Below, piece by piece: positions 45,481 to 54,146 of a stretch of DNA of 64,000 nt. The DNA is from JAAYUD01 sp963676865 (GTDB lineage Bacteria > Bacteroidota > Bacteroidia > Bacteroidales > Bacteroidaceae). The position numbers and the translations under genes were made by a program. Where the stretch lies: NCBI GenBank assembly GCA_963676865.2, contig CAXXSS010000001.1, forward strand, positions 1,550,001-1,614,000, read 5' to 3'. The notes under the pieces were generated by a model, which was given only the letters and a program-made list of their open reading frames with translations, was not told the DNA's origin and ran no database searches. Position 1 is the first letter of the stretch, and each line of letters begins with the position of its first letter.

Positions 45481-45801
45481 ATGAAAAGATTCTTTTTTCT
45501 TAGTGCGCTGATGGTAGCACTCTGCCTTGGTGCAAATGCTCAGTCTGTTAAAAATGCAGTTAAACAGGACGCTAAAGCTACAACTACTTGTGCTAAACAA
45601 AAAGCTGCTACAAAAGCAACTACAGCAAAGACCAAATGCGACAAAAAATGCGATAAGAAAGCAAACTGCTGCAAAGGAAAGGCAGCAGGTACTTGCGACA
45701 AAGCAAACTGCTGTAAAGACAAAGCTTGCAAAAAGGGAGCAAAAGCATGTGATAAAGCTTGCAATAAGGCAATGAAAGACGCTCCAAAAGTTAAGAAATA
45801 A
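45481..45801 (+). CDS. Small exported cysteine- and lysine-rich protein
   Basis: The 106-residue protein has a clear type I signal peptide (MKRFFFLSALMVALCLGANA, probably cut after residue 20). The mature part of about 86 residues has 11 Cys and a very high content of Lys and Ala. Cys occur as CC pairs and isolated repeats (KKCDKK, ANCCK twice, KACKK, KACDKACNKA). There is no lipobox. It resembles a metallothionein in composition only; metal or thiol buffering in the periplasm is an inference. It is divergent from a two-component system and has its own terminator. No family is recognised. Confidence 0.8.
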   Translation: MKRFFFLSALMVALCLGANAQSVKNAVKQDAKATTTCAKQKAATKATTAKTKCDKKCDKKANCCKGKAAGTCDKANCCKDKACKKGAKACDKACNKAMKDAPKVKK

Positions 45802-45821
45802 CTTTCACATCTTATGTATAG

Positions 45822-45857
45822 AAAGAGCGTAGTTGGTGTAAATCAACTACGCTCTTT
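45822..45857 (+). terminator. Terminator of the Cys/Lys-rich protein gene
   Basis: AAAGAGCGTAGTTG and CAACTACGCTCTTT form a perfect 14-bp stem with an 8-base loop, 20 bases after the stop. The following ATTTAT is only moderately T-rich. Confidence 0.7.
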
Positions 45858-45925
45858 ATTTATATGCAATCTCGTGTATCTGTATAAATCACAACGCCAC
45901 ATTGCTAAAGGCTATACAAAGAATA

Positions 45926-46111
45926 CTACTCCTTATTGTCTTCTATTTTACATATCTTTTTATACAAGAAAGGCACAATGACGACAACAAAAGCAAAGCC
46001 TAATGATAATCCCATGCCAATTATTCCCACTTTAAAGTTACAATGAGAGAACACATAGATAGTAAGAAACACTGAGTAACTTATGCAACAAAGAGTCAAT
46101 AATTTTTTCAT
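45926..46111 (-). CDS. Small two-helix membrane protein, unknown
   Basis: From an ATG at 46111, with a purine-rich GGAAGA just upstream, the frame gives about 61 residues. It has two hydrophobic helices (LLTLCCISYSVFLTIYVF and GIIGMGLSLGFAFVVVIVPF) and a charged tail. The frame is open further, to an ATG at 46294, but that part has many Cys and no clear organisation. The gene could be real or a chance frame. No family is recognised. Confidence 0.4.
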   Translation of the reverse strand: MKKLLTLCCISYSVFLTIYVFSHCNFKVGIIGMGLSLGFAFVVVIVPFLYKKICKIEDNKE

Positions 46112-46261
46112 GTCTTCCGGTAGATTGATTTGATAACACAAATATATAAATAAAAAGGAAATAAGGCAATGCATTTGCACATTTAGTAAGTAATGTACAA
46201 ATATAATTGCCTGAATATAAGCACTACAAATCAATACACAAAAACCTTTTCCAATCCTACA

Positions 46262-46291
46262 TTGCACGTAACAATAAATCTTATAACTTTG
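46262..46291 (+). promoter_or_regulatory. Promoter of the TonB-C protein gene
   Basis: TTG (46262-46264), 19 bases, then TAACTTTG (46284-46291) matches the Bacteroidota consensus spacing. The leader to the ATG at 46396 is about 100 bases. Confidence 0.55.
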
Positions 46292-46395
46292 CACCGATAT
46301 TTACGTTGTGTAGAGAATTAAAAGGAATTAGAATCACTACATTTCATGACCGTATCTATTAGTCTTAACGCATAACAATACTTAACTACTAAATT

Positions 46396-46857
46396 ATGAA
46401 GCGATTATTCATTTTTACTGCAACGCTATTGCTCTGTTGCTTGGCTTTCTCTCAAGAGAGCAAAACCTCTAATCCGAAAACAGAAATCAAAATCTTAATG
46501 GACACTGTCGGAGTTAAATTACCCGAATTTCCTAATGGAGTAGACTCACTCATTTCTTTTTTATCTACGAATTTACGCTACCCCAAAGAAGCAGAAAAGA
46601 TAGGCATTGAAGCTAAAGTCATAGTGGGTTTTGTTGTGGGTAAAGACGGCTCAATATCAAATGTAAAGGTTGAGAAATCTAAATTAAAAAATGGTTTGTT
46701 CAATAACATTACAAAGAAAGCCCAAAAGTGCGCTCCTCTATTCGAAGAAGAGGCAATGCGGGTTGTCAGTATCATGCCCAAATGGATTCCTGCTACAAAA
46801 GACGGAAAGCCTGTTTCCGTCTTATTTCATTTGCCTATATCATTTAGACTAAGATAA
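46396..46857 (+). CDS. TonB C-terminal domain protein with signal peptide
   Basis: The 153-residue protein starts with a signal peptide (MKRLFIFTATLLLCCLAFSQ). A single TonB C-terminal-like domain follows at about 60-153, with LRYPKEAEKIGIEAKVIVGF, VGKDGSISNVKV, and the terminal VLFHLPISFRL. It lacks the membrane anchor and proline-rich linker of true TonB, so it is probably a soluble or outer-membrane-associated periplasmic relative. It may interact with TonB-dependent transporters, but that is an inference. Single gene. Confidence 0.82.
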   Translation: MKRLFIFTATLLLCCLAFSQESKTSNPKTEIKILMDTVGVKLPEFPNGVDSLISFLSTNLRYPKEAEKIGIEAKVIVGFVVGKDGSISNVKVEKSKLKNGLFNNITKKAQKCAPLFEEEAMRVVSIMPKWIPATKDGKPVSVLFHLPISFRLR

Positions 46858-46896
46858 TTTATTCCTTTCAATAACGAGTAAAGGAACAAAACATAT

Positions 46897-46940
46897 AATG
46901 TGCATGGAAGAAGCTTCACCTATTTTCTTCCATGCACATT
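46897..46940. terminator. 16-bp perfect hairpin after the TonB-C gene
   Basis: AATGTGCATGGAAGAA (46897-46912) and TTCTTCCATGCACATT (46925-46940) pair perfectly around a 12-base loop. The following bases are not a strong T-run, so termination is probable but not certain. Confidence 0.65.
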
Positions 46941-47056
46941 GTTCTATGGATATTCATAAATTGTCTCTGCCACTATTCCCCAATCAACATTTCAACCTCA
47001 TCCGTACTCAAAATAGGCTGCACTTAACCGGCACAAACAAAATTTCACGGTTTTAT

Positions 47057-47088
47057 TTTGTTATTGCTCTCAGCTTGCAGTATCTTTG
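47057..47088 (+). promoter_or_regulatory. Consensus promoter of ychF
   Basis: TTTG (47057-47060), exactly 20 bases, then TATCTTTG (47081-47088) match the Bacteroides primary-sigma consensus. This is the clearest such promoter in the window. The leader is about 80 bases. Confidence 0.8.
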
Positions 47089-47175
47089 CAGAATGTGAAG
47101 AAGTAAATGCCCTATTTGGCGACACTTCGGACCTGAATATTATCTACTTGATTAATAAGAAACAAATATAACATT

Positions 47176-48279
47176 ATGGCTTTACAATGTGGTATTGTCG
47201 GACTACCCAACGTGGGCAAATCTACCCTTTTCAACTGTTTGTCGAATGCTAAAGCTCAAGCAGCAAACTTCCCTTTTTGTACTATCGAACCAAATGTAGG
47301 CGTCATTACCGTTCCTGACGAGCGACTCACCAAATTGGCAGAAATAGTTCATCCGGGCAGAATTGTACCGACGACGGTAGAAATTGTAGATATTGCAGGA
47401 CTTATTAGAGGAGCAAGCAAGGGCGAAGGACTCGGCAACAAATTTTTGGCAAATATTCGAGAGACAGACGCTATCATTCATGTCTTGCGCTGTTTCGACG
47501 ACGGAAACATTACTCACGTCAACGGTTCCATTGATCCGGTACGTGATAAAGAAGAAGTTGATGCCGAACTTCAACTAAGAGATTTGGAAACAATAGAAAG
47601 CCGTATCAGCAAGGTAGAAAAACTGGCTCAAGTAGGCGGTGACAAAAACGCCAAAATAACTTATGACGTTCTTTCAAAATACAAAGACGTGCTCAATCAA
47701 GGAAAGTCGGCTCGTACGGTATCTTTTGAATCAAAAGAAGAACAAGCCGTTGCCCGCGACCTTTTCCTTCTGACGAACAAACCGATTATGTATGTTTGCA
47801 ATGTGGATGACGCAAGCGTAGTAAAAGGGAACGATTATGTAGAAGCGGTAAAGAAAGTAGCGAAAGAAGAGCACGCTGAAGTTATTGTAGTTGCGGCCAA
47901 GACCGAAGCCGATATTGCCGAATTGGAAACTTATGAAGATAGGCAACTGTTTTTGCAAGAGCTTGGGCTCGAAGAGTCGGGTGTATCGCGGCTCATTAAG
48001 TCGGCATACAAGCTACTCGACCTCGAAACATTTATTACTGCCGGCCCTATGGAAGTAAAAGCATGGACTTATCATAAAGGATGGAAGGCTCCACTATGTG
48101 CCGGTGTCATTCATACCGACTTTGAGAAAGGATTTATCCGAGCAGAAGTTATCAAATACGAAGACTATTTGAAATATGCTTCGGAAGCAGCGATTCGTGA
48201 AGCAGGGAAATTGAATATCGAAGGAAAAGATTATATCGTTCAAGACGGCGATATCATGCACTTCCGTTTCAATGTCTAA
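47176..48279 (+). CDS. ychF: Ribosome-binding ATPase YchF
   Basis: YchF is an Obg-family P-loop protein that binds ATP and ribosomes and affects translation and stress tolerance. The 367-residue protein has the G1 loop GLPNVGKST (9-17), the switch region DIAGLIRGASKGEGLGNKFL, a helical insertion, and the C-terminal TGS domain with AWTYHKGWKAPLCAGVIHTD. Full length, with lgt 32 bases downstream. Confidence 0.97.
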   Translation: MALQCGIVGLPNVGKSTLFNCLSNAKAQAANFPFCTIEPNVGVITVPDERLTKLAEIVHPGRIVPTTVEIVDIAGLIRGASKGEGLGNKFLANIRETDAIIHVLRCFDDGNITHVNGSIDPVRDKEEVDAELQLRDLETIESRISKVEKLAQVGGDKNAKITYDVLSKYKDVLNQGKSARTVSFESKEEQAVARDLFLLTNKPIMYVCNVDDASVVKGNDYVEAVKKVAKEEHAEVIVVAAKTEADIAELETYEDRQLFLQELGLEESGVSRLIKSAYKLLDLETFITAGPMEVKAWTYHKGWKAPLCAGVIHTDFEKGFIRAEVIKYEDYLKYASEAAIREAGKLNIEGKDYIVQDGDIMHFRFNV

Positions 48280-48311
48280 ATAATTTCCAAATCAATCTAA
48301 CATCAAGCATT

Positions 48312-49184
48312 ATGAATTATCTATTGTGCTACATCAATTGGAATCCAAATCCGACGTTATTCAATCTATTCAGTATTCCTATCAGGTATTACGGTTTATT
48401 GTGGATCATCGGGATTGCTTTGTCGTATGTTATTGTACATAAACAATACCACGACCGGAAAATAGACGAAAAGACTTTCGAGCCTTTGTTCTTCTATTGC
48501 TTCTTCGGTATCCTGATTGGTGCTCGTTTGGGTCATTGCTTTTTCTACGAACCGGAGCGGTTCCTCACCAGCATGAGGGGTATTACGGAAATGATCCTTC
48601 CTATCGAAATATACCCGGGGGGTTGGAAATGGACCGGATACATGGGATTGGCAAGCCACGGTGGCACTATCGGTTTGATAATTGCTTTATGGTTGTATTG
48701 CCGGAAAACAAAAATGCACTATATGGATGTACTCGATATGATTGCTGTTGCAACTCCCATTTGTGCCTGTTGCATTAGATTGGCCAATTTAATGAATTCT
48801 GAGATCGTAGGCAGAATAACAGATGTTCCTTGGGCATTTGTATTCGAACGTTTGGTACACGATCCATCTATCAGCAATCCATTAGCTCCACGACATCCTG
48901 CCCAGTTATATGAGGCTGTCGCATACTTTGTATTCTTCTTGGTTATGATGATACTTTATCGCAAGTACAAACACAATCTGCATCGAGGATTTTATTTCGG
49001 ATTGTGCCTAGCCCTCATCTTCACATTCCGTTTCTTTATCGAATTTATTAAAGAAGATCAGGTAGCTTTCGAGAATGGAATGTTCCTTAACATGGGGCAG
49101 TTGCTCAGTATTCCTTTTGTACTGATAGGATTATACTTTATCTTCTTTTACGATAAAAAGAAAAAGGCTATCACTTCTAAGTAA
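48312..49184 (+). CDS. lgt: Prolipoprotein diacylglyceryl transferase
   Basis: Lgt moves a diacylglyceryl group to the lipobox cysteine of prolipoproteins in the inner membrane. The 290-residue protein has seven hydrophobic helices. It carries the conserved arginine region GARLGHCFFYEP, the GGTIG-containing segment LASHGGTIGL, and the RLANLMNSEIVGR signature. RHPAQLYEA follows near the C-terminal part. It is probably cotranscribed with ychF and ends at a shared terminator with mutS. Confidence 0.95.
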   Translation: MNYLLCYINWNPNPTLFNLFSIPIRYYGLLWIIGIALSYVIVHKQYHDRKIDEKTFEPLFFYCFFGILIGARLGHCFFYEPERFLTSMRGITEMILPIEIYPGGWKWTGYMGLASHGGTIGLIIALWLYCRKTKMHYMDVLDMIAVATPICACCIRLANLMNSEIVGRITDVPWAFVFERLVHDPSISNPLAPRHPAQLYEAVAYFVFFLVMMILYRKYKHNLHRGFYFGLCLALIFTFRFFIEFIKEDQVAFENGMFLNMGQLLSIPFVLIGLYFIFFYDKKKKAITSK

Positions 49185-49216
49185 TTATTAGTTTAGTCTA
49201 TAATAGATATAGAAGG

Positions 49217-49251
49217 GTAAAGGGAAAATGATGTTCTCATTTTCCCTTTAC
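49217..49251. terminator. Bidirectional terminator overlapping the mutS stop codon
   Basis: GTAAAGGGAAAATGA (49217-49231) and TCATTTTCCCTTTAC (49237-49251) form a perfect 15-bp stem with a 5-base loop. The right arm encodes the last codons and the stop of mutS on the minus strand. The hairpin can serve both convergent genes. Confidence 0.75.
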
Positions 49252-51846
49252 TATTTTCTTAATATCGCTTAGCTTATTGAGCGCCTCGATAGGAGTGAGG
49301 CCATCTATATTTAGATTCAGTATTTCGTCCCGAATCTGACAAAGTACAGGATCCTCCAGTTGAAAGAAGCTCAATTGCATTCCCTCGCGATTATCACCTA
49401 ACTCTTTCATCGGCTTGGCAGAAATCCCCTGATTGCTCTTTTCGAGTTCATGAAGAATATCATCGGCACGCTTCACAATACTTTTGGGCATTCCCGACAT
49501 TCTTGCCACATGAATACCAAAAGAGTGTTCGCACCCACCACGCACTAACTTACGAAGGAATATCACTCGATTGTCTACTTCCTTGACCGTCACATTATAG
49601 TTTCTTATTCGAGAAAAGCTTTTCTCCATCTCATTCAACTCATGGTAGTGAGTTGCAAAGAGAGTCCTAGCCTTGGCACGCGAATTCTCGTGTATATACT
49701 CTACAATAGCCCACGCAATAGAAATACCGTCGTAAGTAGACGTTCCTCGTCCGAGTTCGTCGAAAAGCACCAAGCTATGAGACGAAAGATTATTCATAAT
49801 ATTGGCGGCCTCATTCATCTCGACCATAAAAGTAGATTCGCCCACCGAAATATTGTCACTGGCTCCTACACGCGTGAATATCTTATCGACAAGTCCCACA
49901 TGGGCACTATCTGCCGGAACAAACGAACCTATTTGAGCCATCAGCGTAATAAGCGCCGTCTGACGAAGTAAAGCCGACTTACCAGCCATATTAGGACCGG
50001 TAATTATCAATATCTGTTGTGTTTCGCTATCAAGCATTACATCATTGGCAATGTAATTCTCACCTACAGGCATTTGCTTCTCGATGACGGGATGACGACC
50101 TTGTTTGATGTCCAAGACATCATCCTCGGCAATAACAGGGCGAATATATCCGTTTTCTTCAGCTACCGTAGCAAACGATAACAAACAATCTAGCTGTGCT
50201 ATCTGCACCGCATCGATTTGAATGGACGAAATATATTCCGTCATCGCCTGCACCAGCTCAGTATACAATCGAGTTTCTATCACTAATATTTTGTCTTCGG
50301 CACCCAATATTTTCTCCTCGTATTCTTTCAGTTCCTGAGTGATATATCGTTCGGCATTGACGAGCGTCTGTTTGCGAATCCATTCGGAGGGCACCTTATC
50401 CTTATGCATGTTCCGAACTTCAATATAGTATCCGAAAACATTATTGTATGCCACTTTCAAACTTGGTATACCGGTACGCTCACTCTCGCGTTGCTGAATC
50501 TGTACCAAGTAATCCTTGCCGGAAGACGAAAGCTGTCTGAGTTCGTCCAACGCATTATCTACGCCGTCTTTTATCACGCCGCCCTTATTGAGTAATAGGG
50601 GAGGGTCGTTGTTTATTTCTTTTTCGATCCGGTCGCGAATCGTGATACAAGGATTCAATTGCTCGGCAATACGATTCAATGTCGGTTCATCGGCATCGGC
50701 GCAAGCCTTCTTTATAGGTTCTATAGCCTGCAAAGCCACTTTGAGCTGAACAATTTCGCGGGGCGAAACTCTACCTACAGCCACTTTCGATACAATACGT
50801 TCCAAGTCGCCTATTTGATGCAAATACTCATCGGCCAACTCTCTAAAGTCAGGATGTTTGAAAAAATATTCCACCACATCAAGACGCCCATTGATAGGCA
50901 ATTTATCTTTCAAAGGGAACACAATCCAACGCTTCAACAGACGAGCACCCATCGGCGAGATAGTACGATCGATAACATCAAGCAAGCTCTTACCGCCTTC
51001 ATTCATCGGGTTAAGCAATTCGAGACTGCGAACGGTGAATTTGTCAAGACGCACGTACTTATCTTCTTCAATTCTCGAAAGAGCAATGATATGACCTATT
51101 TGAGTGTGTTGAGTCATAATGAGATACTCCAATACCGCACCCGAAGCGATAATGCCGTTATGCAAATGCTCCACGCCAAAGCCTTTCAAATTCTTTGTCT
51201 CAAAGTGCTTGAGCAATCTTTCGCGGGCAGTATTCTCGGTAAACACCCAGTCATCAAGTTCGTAAGTAAAGTATTTGGTTCCAAAGCATTGCTGAAAGAA
51301 CTCGCGTCGCCCGCGCTCAAAGACCACTTCTTTTGGAGCAAAATTGTTGAGCAACTTATCTACATAGTCATACGTTCCTTCGGCAGTCAGAAATTCTCCT
51401 GTCGAAATATCAAGAAAGGCAACACCGCACACAGCCTTACCAAAATGTACGGCAGCCAGGAAATTATTCTCTTTATAGTTTAGAATGTTACTATTGATAG
51501 AGATGCCTGGCGTGACGAGTTCTGTAATACCTCTTTTTACCAGTTTTTTAGTAAGCTTCGGATCCTCAAGTTGATCGCAAATAGCGACTCTCTTGCCCGA
51601 TCTGATCAGTTTAGGCAAATAGGTATCAAGAGCATGATAAGGAAAACCGGCCATCTCAACCGTCTTTCCCTTGCCATTGGCACGCTTAGTCAACGTAATA
51701 CCCAATATATCCGAAGCAACAACAGCATCGGTAGAATATGTTTCGTAAAAGTCACCACACCTAAAAAGCATTATCGCATCAGGATATTTCGCCTTCAACG
51801 ACAGAAACTGCTGCATCATCGGTGTCATCTCTATATCAGTATTCAC
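49237..51846 (-). CDS. mutS: DNA mismatch repair protein MutS
   Basis: MutS recognises mismatches. The 869-residue protein has the N-terminal mismatch domain with MLFRCGDFYETYS (the Phe-x-Glu motif) at about 28-40, the connector and lever domains, and the ATPase. The ATPase shows Walker A GPNMAGKSALLRQ and DELGRGTSTYDGISIAWA, and ATHYHEL is the D-loop/signature region. The C-terminal tail ends in a short helical dimerisation region. A promoter lies upstream at 51884-51891. Full length, with no sign of inactivation. Confidence 0.97.
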   Translation of the reverse strand: MNTDIEMTPMMQQFLSLKAKYPDAIMLFRCGDFYETYSTDAVVASDILGITLTKRANGKGKTVEMAGFPYHALDTYLPKLIRSGKRVAICDQLEDPKLTKKLVKRGITELVTPGISINSNILNYKENNFLAAVHFGKAVCGVAFLDISTGEFLTAEGTYDYVDKLLNNFAPKEVVFERGRREFFQQCFGTKYFTYELDDWVFTENTARERLLKHFETKNLKGFGVEHLHNGIIASGAVLEYLIMTQHTQIGHIIALSRIEEDKYVRLDKFTVRSLELLNPMNEGGKSLLDVIDRTISPMGARLLKRWIVFPLKDKLPINGRLDVVEYFFKHPDFRELADEYLHQIGDLERIVSKVAVGRVSPREIVQLKVALQAIEPIKKACADADEPTLNRIAEQLNPCITIRDRIEKEINNDPPLLLNKGGVIKDGVDNALDELRQLSSSGKDYLVQIQQRESERTGIPSLKVAYNNVFGYYIEVRNMHKDKVPSEWIRKQTLVNAERYITQELKEYEEKILGAEDKILVIETRLYTELVQAMTEYISSIQIDAVQIAQLDCLLSFATVAEENGYIRPVIAEDDVLDIKQGRHPVIEKQMPVGENYIANDVMLDSETQQILIITGPNMAGKSALLRQTALITLMAQIGSFVPADSAHVGLVDKIFTRVGASDNISVGESTFMVEMNEAANIMNNLSSHSLVLFDELGRGTSTYDGISIAWAIVEYIHENSRAKARTLFATHYHELNEMEKSFSRIRNYNVTVKEVDNRVIFLRKLVRGGCEHSFGIHVARMSGMPKSIVKRADDILHELEKSNQGISAKPMKELGDNREGMQLSFFQLEDPVLCQIRDEILNLNIDGLTPIEALNKLSDIKKIVKGK

Positions 51847-51883
51847 AGAATTTTCCCCTTATTTTAAAGTATCTTATTAATGG

Positions 51884-51943
51884 CAAAGTTAAGAAAAAAA
51901 ACGTATTCAAAATATCAAAGTTAATTAGATTATGCTATATTTG
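51884..51943. promoter_or_regulatory. Divergent promoters for mutS and rubrerythrin
   Basis: On the minus strand TAACTTTG (51891-51884) faces mutS, and on the plus strand TATATTTG (51936-51943) faces the rubrerythrin gene. Both match TAnnTTTG. The -33 boxes are imperfect. Confidence 0.55.
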
Positions 51944-52026
51944 TATTTTGAAAGCAGGTGTATAGGTTCTGCCCGTTTTCGACTATTATTGTTTCATGAA
52001 CCGCTAAACTAATAGGAGGTTATTAA

Positions 52027-52605
52027 ATGGGAAAAAGTATCAAAGGAACTCAAACAGAAAAGAACTTACTGACATCTTTTGCCGGAGAGTCACAGGCTCG
52101 CAATCGTTACACATTCTTTGCTAGCGCAGCAAAAAAAGAAGGTTTTGAACAAATAGCAGCTATATTTACTGAGACAGCAGACCAAGAAAAAGAACATGCC
52201 AAACGTATGTTTAAATTCCTTGAAGGAGGAAGCGTAGAGATAACAGCTTCTTATCCCGCCGGAATAATCGGTTCGACACTCGAGAACCTACAAGCAGCAG
52301 CAGCAGGCGAACATGCAGAATGGTCTGTAGACTATCCTCACTTTGCCGATGTAGCAGAGCAAGAAGGTTTTCCCGAAGTTGCTTTTATGTATCGCAATAT
52401 CTGTGTTGCCGAAAAGGGACATGAAGAACGTTACCGTGCCTTTGTCAGCAACATCGAATCGGCTTCCGTGTTCGTTAAAGAAGGCGAAACCGTTTGGCAA
52501 TGCCGCAACTGCGGATTTATTTATGTAGGAAAAGAAGCTCCCGAAGTATGCCCGGCATGCCTACACCCGAAAGCATACTTTGAAGTAAAAAAGACAAACT
52601 TTTAA
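52027..52605 (+). CDS. Rubrerythrin
   Basis: Rubrerythrin reduces hydrogen peroxide in anaerobes. The 192-residue protein has an N-terminal four-helix di-iron domain with ligands in FAGESQARNRY and TADQEKEHAK, and again ICVAEKGHEERY. A C-terminal rubredoxin-like domain has CRNCGFIYVG and CPACLHPKAYF. An AGGAGGT Shine-Dalgarno site (52014-52020) stands 6 bases before the ATG, rare for this phylum and consistent with strong expression. A strong terminator follows. Confidence 0.97.
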   Translation: MGKSIKGTQTEKNLLTSFAGESQARNRYTFFASAAKKEGFEQIAAIFTETADQEKEHAKRMFKFLEGGSVEITASYPAGIIGSTLENLQAAAAGEHAEWSVDYPHFADVAEQEGFPEVAFMYRNICVAEKGHEERYRAFVSNIESASVFVKEGETVWQCRNCGFIYVGKEAPEVCPACLHPKAYFEVKKTNF

Positions 52606-52632
52606 TTTTCAGTAATTAGTCTATTAATACGT

Positions 52633-52667
52633 GTGGGGACAGTGTAGTGCTGTCTCCACTTTTTTTA
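52633..52667 (+). terminator. Intrinsic terminator of the rubrerythrin gene
   Basis: GTGGGGACAG and CTGTCTCCAC form a 10-bp stem with one G-T pair and a 7-base loop, followed by seven or more T residues. Confidence 0.85.
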
Positions 52668-52707
52668 TTCCTGTGATTAACCTACACTTTATTATCCTAT
52701 TAATTTG

Positions 52708-52738
52708 TTTGCCGACAATAAATTATTCATTAACTTAG
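52708..52738 (+). promoter_or_regulatory. Promoter of lpdA
   Basis: TTTG (52708-52711), 19 bases, then TAACTTAG (52731-52738), one mismatch to TAnnTTTG. The position fits transcription of lpdA. Confidence 0.55.
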
Positions 52739-52784
52739 CGCCCAAATTAATATCAAAATGAAACTTATTTTGTAATCTAATGAT

Positions 52785-54146
52785 ATGAAACATCAAGTAT
52801 TAATCATTGGCGGCGGCCCTGCGGGATATACCGCTGCCGAAGCTGCCGGAAAAGTGGGTTTGGATGTCGTTTTGTTCGAAAAACAAAGCTTGGGCGGTGT
52901 ATGCCTTAACGAAGGTTGTATCCCCACAAAGACTTTGCTCTATTCGGCAAAGACCTACGATAATGCACAGCATGCTTCTAAATATGCCGTAAACGTATCG
53001 GAAGTAAGTTACGATCTACCAAAAATTATTGCACGCAAATCAAAAGTAGTACGCAAACTGGTGCTGGGGGTAAAGTCTAAACTGACAACCAACCATGTAA
53101 CAATTGTATCCGGTGAAGCTCAAATAATAGACAACCATTCCATACGCTGCAACGACGAACTATTCGAAGGAGAATACATCATCATATGTACAGGATCGGA
53201 TACCTTCATTCCACCTATCGATGGCGTGAAAGATGTGGCATATTGGACTCACAAAGAGGCATTGGACAACAAAGAAGTTCCTGCATCTCTTGCCATCATA
53301 GGCGGAGGAGTTATCGGAATGGAGTTTGCTTCTTTCTTCAATAGCCTTGGAGTAAAAGTAACAATTGTCGAAATGCTCGACGAGATACTGGGAGGTATGG
53401 ACAAAGAATTATCGGCCATGCTCCGAGCCGACTATGCTAAACGTGGCATCGAATTCTTATTGGGAACAAAAGTAGTGGGTGTCGGTCAAGACGAAGAAGG
53501 CATCCATGTGAAATGGGAAAAAGGGGAGGAGAGTGGCTGCGTTACGGCAGAAAAACTATTGATGAGCGTGGGGCGCCGACCTGTCACCAAAGGCTTTGGA
53601 TTGGAAAATCTGAAAATAAATAAAACCGAACGTGGCAGCATTATTGTAGACGATGAAATGCAAACCTCCATGCCCCATGTATATGTTTGCGGAGATTTAA
53701 CGGGTTTCTCTATGTTGGCTCATACGGCGTCTCGCGAAGCCGAAGTAGCTGTTCATTCCATCTTGCACAAACTTGGTAAAACCAGCGATACAGACCAAAT
53801 GAGCTATCGTGCTATACCGGGCGTGGTTTATACCAATCCGGAAATAGCAAGCGTAGGACAAACAGAAGAAAACTTGCAGAAGGACGGCATTCAATACGAA
53901 ACGATTAAAGTCCCGATGGCTTTCTCCGGACGATTCGTTGCCGAAAACGAAGGTGTCAATGGAGTATGCAAAATACTTCTGGCCCAAGATCACACCATAC
54001 TTGGAGCTCATATACTCGGCAACCCGGCTTCTGAAATCATCACGCTTGCCAGCATGGCTATCGAACTAAAATTATCTGCCCAAGAGTGGCGCAAGATTAT
54101 ATTTCCGCACCCATCGGTCAGCGAAATATTCAAAGAAGCACTATGA
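52785..54146 (+). CDS. lpdA: Dihydrolipoyl dehydrogenase
   Basis: The flavoprotein reoxidises dihydrolipoyl groups of 2-oxoacid dehydrogenase or glycine cleavage complexes. The 453-residue protein has the FAD loop IGGGPAGYTAAEAAG (8-22), redox cysteines in CLNEGCIPTKT (C40, C45), the NAD loop IIGGGVIGMEFASFF and the C-terminal active His-Glu pair in HPSVSEIFKEAL. No E1/E2 genes are nearby, so the partner complex is unknown. It overlaps the next gene by 4 bases (ATGA). Confidence 0.95.
   Translation: MKHQVLIIGGGPAGYTAAEAAGKVGLDVVLFEKQSLGGVCLNEGCIPTKTLLYSAKTYDNAQHASKYAVNVSEVSYDLPKIIARKSKVVRKLVLGVKSKLTTNHVTIVSGEAQIIDNHSIRCNDELFEGEYIIICTGSDTFIPPIDGVKDVAYWTHKEALDNKEVPASLAIIGGGVIGMEFASFFNSLGVKVTIVEMLDEILGGMDKELSAMLRADYAKRGIEFLLGTKVVGVGQDEEGIHVKWEKGEESGCVTAEKLLMSVGRRPVTKGFGLENLKINKTERGSIIVDDEMQTSMPHVYVCGDLTGFSMLAHTASREAEVAVHSILHKLGKTSDTDQMSYRAIPGVVYTNPEIASVGQTEENLQKDGIQYETIKVPMAFSGRFVAENEGVNGVCKILLAQDHTILGAHILGNPASEIITLASMAIELKLSAQEWRKIIFPHPSVSEIFKEAL

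Larger units (their letters stand above)
46858..47175. other. Intergenic region with terminator and ychF promoter
   Basis: The gap contains a strong hairpin (46897-46940) and a textbook promoter (47057-47088). A short open frame spanning both has no support as a gene. Confidence 0.7.

Noticed and set aside
46898..47098. Plus-strand frame of 66 codons between the TonB-C gene and ychF
   Set aside because: It spans a strong hairpin and the ychF promoter, and its composition is not protein-like.
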